Below, in pieces: positions 7,176 to 10,622 of a stretch of DNA of 10,622 bases (positions within the stretch are counted from its first letter, which is position 1; every line of letters begins with the position of its first letter). Origin of the DNA: Actinomycetota bacterium (GTDB lineage Bacteria; Actinomycetota; Humimicrobiia; Humimicrobiales; Humimicrobiaceae); contig JADHVN010000046.1 in assembly GCA_016783995.1 (NCBI GenBank), positions 1 through 10,622 of the forward strand. Direction: 5' to 3'. Both the position numbers and the translations under genes were made by a program. The notes below the pieces were generated by a model. That model did no database searches. It saw only the letters and a list, made by a program, of their open reading frames with translations, and was not told where the DNA came from.

Positions 7176-7195
7176 ATAATAATATTAAAAAGTAT

Positions 7196-7238
7196 TATAG
7201 AATTTAAGGAAATTATAAATTGTTATAAAGGGTAAATA
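7196..7238 (+). promoter_or_regulatory. tmk leader with ribosome site, resembling the topA leader
   Basis: The leader has TATAGAATTTAAG (7196-7208), ATTGTTA (7219-7225) and AAAGGGTAAATA (7227-7238), the same three blocks and order as upstream of topA. AAAGGG (7227-7232) is the likely Shine-Dalgarno sequence. It is 11 bases from the tmk ATG, longer than the 5 bases seen at topA. Confidence 0.35.
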
Positions 7239-7243
7239 CTGGC

Positions 7244-7897
7244 ATGAAAGGTTTATTTATAACTTTTGAGGGACTTGATGGGTCAGGAAAAACTACACAG
7301 ATTAGGATTTTGTATGATTTTTTAAAAGAGAAAGGTTTAGACGTAGTTTTAACTCGGGAGCCTGGCGGTACTGAGATTGGTGCTAAAATAAGGAATATTC
7401 TTTTAAATAAAAAGAATAAGGGCATGTCTTCCAGAACAGAAACTCTCCTTTTCTTAGCTTCAAGGGCAGAGCTTGTTTCGAAGGTAATAAGTCCGGCGCT
7501 TAGGGAAGGGAAAATAGTGATCTGTGATAGATTTTTTGATTCTACTGTAGTTTACCAGGGTATAGCAAGAGAACTTGGAGAAGATAGAATTTTGGAAATG
7601 AGTTTATGGGCTACAGCTGATATTGTTCCTGACCTTACCTTTCTTCTTTCAATAAAAGCTGATACGTGCGAAGAGAGAATGCAGGCTACAAGCAAGCAAA
7701 AAGATAGAATAGAAATGGAAAAAGATTATTTTAAGGAAAAAATTTACAGGGGTTACTTAAAAATTGCCCGGCTAAATAGGAATAGGTTTATTATTCTTGA
7801 TGGTGGACAGGACAGGTTAAGTCTTTCTAAAAAAATAGGAAGTAAAGTACTTAACATATTAGTAGAGAAAGAATTATTGGAAAAGGATTACCAGTAG
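7244..7897 (+). CDS. tmk: thymidylate kinase
   Basis: This kinase phosphorylates dTMP to dTDP with ATP, an essential step for dTTP supply to DNA synthesis. The 217-residue length is typical. The P-loop FEGLDGSGKTTQ spans residues 8-19. TREPGG (37-42) is the substrate-binding block, and DRFFDSTVVYQG (95-106) is the DR-x-x-x-S nucleoside-kinase motif. A lid-like charged segment with KQKDRIEME lies at 151-159. It is the first gene of a tmk-holB-ricT cluster common in bacteria, and holB begins 11 bases after its stop. An alternative start is unlikely because the core strand begins immediately after the ATG. Confidence 0.97.
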   Translation: MKGLFITFEGLDGSGKTTQIRILYDFLKEKGLDVVLTREPGGTEIGAKIRNILLNKKNKGMSSRTETLLFLASRAELVSKVISPALREGKIVICDRFFDSTVVYQGIARELGEDRILEMSLWATADIVPDLTFLLSIKADTCEERMQATSKQKDRIEMEKDYFKEKIYRGYLKIARLNRNRFIILDGGQDRLSLSKKIGSKVLNILVEKELLEKDYQ

Positions 7898-7908
7898 AAA
7901 GTATTACT

Positions 7909-8973
7909 ATGAGTATTTTGGATAATATAGACTTTCTTACAGATGAAAAAAGGAACAATATAAATATTAAGATACTGAAACAGGCTGTGGAGGGTGGTAA
8001 TATTTCACATGCAAATCTTTTTTATGGCAATAGCATGAATCTACTTAGCAAACTGGCATTATTTTATTCTGCATCTATTAATTGTAATAATTCTGGGTGT
8101 GGTACATGTGGTGTATGCAGTAATACTTTGAAAGGTATTTACTCAAATGTTTTAGTAGTTGAAGCAATGGGTAGTACTTTAAGAATAGAAGAAGTGTTTG
8201 AGCTTCAGAGATTTATGAATGTAAGTTCATATGTGCCTGGTAAAAAGATATGTGTTATTAAAGAAGTTGAACTTATGAATGATGAGGCTTCAAATAGACT
8301 TTTAAAAACATTAGAGGAGCCACCTGATGAAGATTGTGTATTTATTTTACTGACAGAAGATATATCTGTTATTCTTTCCACCATTGTCTCAAGATGCATG
8401 GTTTTTAAGTGGGATTTTAATCTGGGAAAAGACGAAGATTTAAAATTTGATAACAGGCAGCTTGATGATATTCTAAACAAAGGTATTAAAAGCATAATAA
8501 AATCTAAAAGCAGTAAAGGTGCTGGAAACTCCCTGTCCTTAAATTTATCGGTAGATTTGATTGATAGATTAAATAAAATGGCTGAAAAGATTAAAATATG
8601 GCAGAATGGAGAACTGAATAAAATTAAAGACAGCGGCGCAGCTGGCAGTGATATTAAAAAGTACAAGAAAATATTAGAATCCAGTTGTAAGAGAAAGTTA
8701 AATAAATTTTTAAATTTGGGTATGAACAAGGTTTTTGATATAATATCAGCCTGGCTTGAAGATATTATGGCAGTAAAAGCAGGTGCCAGTGAGGATGGAT
8801 TAAATTATAGCAAAAATTATTTTTTTATTACGGAAAATACAAACAATGTAAAAATAGATAAAATTTTTAAGTTGCTGGAAACAGTAGAAAAAAATAGAAT
8901 TTATTTAAAATATTCTATTTATAAAGAGTTATCGTTAGATAATATTTTTTTACAATTTCAAAATCTTAGTTAA
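7909..8973 (+). CDS. holB: DNA polymerase III delta-prime subunit
   Basis: This clamp-loader AAA+ subunit helps load the sliding clamp onto DNA. The 354-residue protein has a P-loop position without the normal GKT (YGNSMNLLSK, 39-48), as expected for delta-prime, which does not hydrolyse ATP. A four-cysteine zinc module lies at C59, C64, C67 and C70. VIKEVELMNDEASNRLLKTLEEPP (116-139) is the degenerate Walker B/sensor region of the family, and the SRC motif with the arginine finger is at 161-163. The C-terminal domain is lysine- and asparagine-rich and poorly conserved. The intact P-loop of a DnaX paralogue is absent, which supports the call. No strong Shine-Dalgarno sequence precedes the ATG, so translation is probably coupled to tmk. 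It is followed after 16 bases by ricT. Confidence 0.92.
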   Translation: MSILDNIDFLTDEKRNNINIKILKQAVEGGNISHANLFYGNSMNLLSKLALFYSASINCNNSGCGTCGVCSNTLKGIYSNVLVVEAMGSTLRIEEVFELQRFMNVSSYVPGKKICVIKEVELMNDEASNRLLKTLEEPPDEDCVFILLTEDISVILSTIVSRCMVFKWDFNLGKDEDLKFDNRQLDDILNKGIKSIIKSKSSKGAGNSLSLNLSVDLIDRLNKMAEKIKIWQNGELNKIKDSGAAGSDIKKYKKILESSCKRKLNKFLNLGMNKVFDIISAWLEDIMAVKAGASEDGLNYSKNYFFITENTNNVKIDKIFKLLETVEKNRIYLKYSIYKELSLDNIFLQFQNLS

Positions 8974-8975
8974 TT

Positions 8976-8983
8976 AGAGGTGA
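8976..8983 (+). promoter_or_regulatory. ribosome binding site of ricT
   Basis: AGAGGTGA is a near-complete Shine-Dalgarno sequence six bases before the ATG. It is the strongest ribosome site in the window and fixes the ricT start at 8990. Confidence 0.8.
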
Positions 8984-8989
8984 AGATAT

Positions 8990-9829
8990 ATGCCATTAAT
9001 TATTGGAGTAATATTTAATGAAAATGACAATATTCATTATTATAATCCTAGCAATATTTCTGTTGCAATAGGTGATAAAGTTGTTTGTCATATTGATAGT
9101 GGAGTGGAAATAGGAGAGATTGTTTCAAATCCAGTGGAAATAAGTGAGAATGAAATTATAACTCCTTTAAATAAAATTATTCGTAAAGCTACTTATTATG
9201 ATTTATCCGTAGAAGAAATAAATAGAAAGAAGGAAGAAGAAGGATTTAAGAAGTTTGAGGAGTTAGCTAGAGGTCATGATCTTGTAATGAAACTTATTGA
9301 TGTGCATGTAATGTTTGATAAAAGCAAGATGGTATTTTATTTTACTTCAGATAAAAGAGTAGATTTTAGGGAAATGGTGAAGGAACTAGCGTCATATTTT
9401 AAAATTAGAATAGAGCTTCGCCAGATCGGTGTAAGAGACGAAGCTAAAATAATTGGTGGTCTTGGTCCGTGCGGGTTGAATCTATGCTGCAAGAGTTTTT
9501 TGACTGATTTTGAATCTATTTCCATAAAGATGGCAAAAGATCAGAATCTTCCTCTAAATCCTCTAAAAATATCAGGTATATGTGGAAGGCTTATGTGCTG
9601 CCTAAAATATGAATATGAGGAATATAAGGAATTTATAGAAAAAGCACCTGAGAGAGGGACTAAAGTCAAATGTCATCACGGAAGCGGCAGTGTTTTTAAT
9701 TATGAGCCGCTAAAAGAATTAGTTGTAGTGGAACTTGCTAATGAAAATAAGGTTTCAGTTCCACTTTCTGAAGTTGAAATTATTGAAGACGGCGAAAATG
9801 AAAACATCGGAAAAAATGATGATAAATAA
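8990..9829 (+). CDS. ricT: PSP1-domain protein RicT (YaaT)
   Basis: In Bacillus subtilis RicT acts with RicA and RicF in a complex that carries iron-sulfur clusters and promotes RNA maturation by RNase Y, besides effects on sporulation and competence. The 279-residue protein has an N-terminal PSP1 domain, including DVHVMFDKSKMVFYFTSDKRVDF (104-126) and IGVRDEAKIIGGLGPCG (146-162). Conserved cysteines lie at C161, C166 and C167 (GPCGLNLCC) and at C198, C203 and C204 (CGRLMCC); these are the likely cluster ligands. The C-terminal part has a small beta-rich segment with KCHHGSGSVF (227-236) and an acidic tail. Its place right after holB is the common bacterial order. Whether RicA and RicF exist here cannot be seen, so the RNase Y link is by family only. 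Confidence 0.94.
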   Translation: MPLIIGVIFNENDNIHYYNPSNISVAIGDKVVCHIDSGVEIGEIVSNPVEISENEIITPLNKIIRKATYYDLSVEEINRKKEEEGFKKFEELARGHDLVMKLIDVHVMFDKSKMVFYFTSDKRVDFREMVKELASYFKIRIELRQIGVRDEAKIIGGLGPCGLNLCCKSFLTDFESISIKMAKDQNLPLNPLKISGICGRLMCCLKYEYEEYKEFIEKAPERGTKVKCHHGSGSVFNYEPLKELVVVELANENKVSVPLSEVEIIEDGENENIGKNDDK

Positions 9830-9838
9830 AAAAAGTAG

Positions 9839-9914
9839 GCCGATGTAGCTCAAATGGTAGAGCAGCTCATTCGTAATGAGCAGGTTACCGGTTCAAATCC
9901 GGTCGTCGGCTCCA
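9839..9914 (+). tRNA. tRNA-Thr, anticodon CGU
   Basis: The 76-base cloverleaf is complete. Acceptor arms are GCCGATG and CGTCGGC (one T-G pair), the D arm is GCTC/GAGC, the anticodon stem is GCTCA/TGAGC with loop TTCGTAA, and the T stem is ACCGG/CCGGT around TTCAAAT. The loop centre CGT reads the threonine codon ACG. The discriminator is T and CCA is encoded. It lies 9 bases after the ricT stop and 14 before the argS start, so it is probably cut out of a messenger RNA. Confidence 0.97.
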
Positions 9915-9916
9915 TT

Positions 9917-9922
9917 GAGAGG
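9917..9922 (+). promoter_or_regulatory. ribosome binding site of argS
   Basis: GAGAGG lies six bases before the TTG start of argS and only two bases after the CCA end of the tRNA. It supports the TTG start. Confidence 0.6.
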
Positions 9923-9928
9923 ATAACC

Positions 9929-10622
9929 TTGATTATAAATAATTTAAAACAGAGACTATACAGGTATTTGGATAAATTATTGGGGAGTGACTTTAATTTA
10001 GAGAATATTGCAATTCAGGAACCAAAGAATAAGGATTTTGGTGACCTTTCAATTAATGCTTCCATGGTACTGGCTCCTGTTTTAGGAAGAGACCCATTAA
10101 GTATTGCCGATAAACTTATAGAGGATTTAATCTCGAAATGGAATGAGATTGATAATATAAAAGTTATAAAGCCCGGTTTTATTAACTTTAATTTAAAGAA
10201 AATTTTTATTAAAGAAAGTCTGGGCAAAATAATTACAGAGGGCGAAAATTATGGGTGCAATAAGAGCGGTAAGGGTATAAATGTACAGCTGGAATATGTA
10301 AGTTCTAATCCTACAGGCCACTTGCATTTAGGCCATGGAAGGTGGGCAGCTCTTGGGGATAGTCTTTCAAACATTTATACTGCTAATGGCTATAATGCTT
10401 TCAGGGAATATTATGTAAATGATTATGGCTCACAGGTTAAAAATTTTGCTGACTGCATAAGATGTTTGTACTTAAAGCATTTTAAAAAGAAAGTACCTTA
10501 TCCTGAGGAAGGGTATCCAGAGAATGTAGTTGGAAAAGTGACTGCCGAAATTATTGAGACAAGCGGCGATAAATATATTGTTAAAAAAAATGGAGAAATA
10601 GATGTAAATTTACAATCCCTTG
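9929..10622 (+). CDS. argS: arginyl-tRNA synthetase, 5' part
   Basis: This class I synthetase charges tRNA-Arg with arginine. The window holds the first 231 codons of a gene usually about 550-600 codons long. The N-terminal domain shows the KDFGDLSIN block (35-43), typical of the part that contacts the tRNA D-loop region. The catalytic domain begins with the EYVSSNPTGHLHLGH stretch (122-136), whose HLGH at 133-136 is the HIGH signature. YYVNDYGSQV (161-170) is another ArgRS family block. The TTG start is supported by GAGAGG six bases upstream and by alignment of the N-terminal domain; the frame has no ATG before codon 46. It is probably the last visible gene of the tmk transcript. Confidence 0.95.
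   Translation, partial: MIINNLKQRLYRYLDKLLGSDFNLENIAIQEPKNKDFGDLSINASMVLAPVLGRDPLSIADKLIEDLISKWNEIDNIKVIKPGFINFNLKKIFIKESLGKIITEGENYGCNKSGKGINVQLEYVSSNPTGHLHLGHGRWAALGDSLSNIYTANGYNAFREYYVNDYGSQVKNFADCIRCLYLKHFKKKVPYPEEGYPENVVGKVTAEIIETSGDKYIVKKNGEIDVNLQSL

Noticed and set aside
8205..8729. Long open frame of 174 codons on the minus strand inside holB
   Set aside because: It lies wholly antisense to a well-supported gene, has low-complexity leucine/serine/phenylalanine-rich content and shows no motif; the AT-rich coding strand explains it.
7909..8973. Loss of the P-loop lysine-threonine in the clamp-loader gene as a sign of damage
   Set aside because: Delta-prime subunits normally lack a working P-loop; the zinc module and SRC motif are intact, so this is the expected state.

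Overview
The window is bacterial, AT-rich DNA, dense with housekeeping genes. Shine-Dalgarno-type ribosome sites precede topA, tmk, ricT and argS, and the set tmk-holB-ricT is typically bacterial. No mobile element, CRISPR array, rRNA or phage gene is visible. The topoisomerase I is of the type usual in archaea, so the genome belongs to a lineage that has acquired or kept that form. A low-GC anaerobic or subsurface bacterial lineage fits, possibly an uncultured relative of Actinomycetota; this placement is a weak inference from gene content and the U73 of the tRNA-Thr.

Layout. (1) Positions 1-2577, minus strand: nadA followed two bases later by nadB, which runs off the left edge. Together they make quinolinate from L-aspartate and dihydroxyacetone phosphate for NAD synthesis. 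(2) 2578-2816: AT-rich divergent promoter region. (3) 2817-5691, plus strand: topA (TTG start), with the fumarase alpha-subunit gene overlapping its end by 41 bases. (4) 5649-7082, minus strand: a double-anchored lipoprotein gene, then the fumarase beta-subunit gene. The last 43 bases of beta overlap, tail to tail, the last 43 bases of alpha. (5) 7083-7243: a second divergent promoter region. (6) 7244-10622, plus strand: tmk, holB, ricT, tRNA-Thr(CGU) and argS (5' part only), closely packed and probably one transcript.

The most unusual point is the fumarase. Alpha and beta form one enzyme and are usually encoded side by side on one strand. Here they sit on opposite strands, in different transcription units, with overlapping 3' ends and no visible terminator between them. 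Both subunits keep the expected catalytic and cluster-binding residues, so this looks like a working enzyme with an unusual gene arrangement rather than a decayed locus.

Both divergent regions carry TG-N-TAAAAT-type -10 elements, and the leaders of topA and tmk share three short sequence blocks in the same order. No convincing rho-independent terminator was found anywhere in the window.
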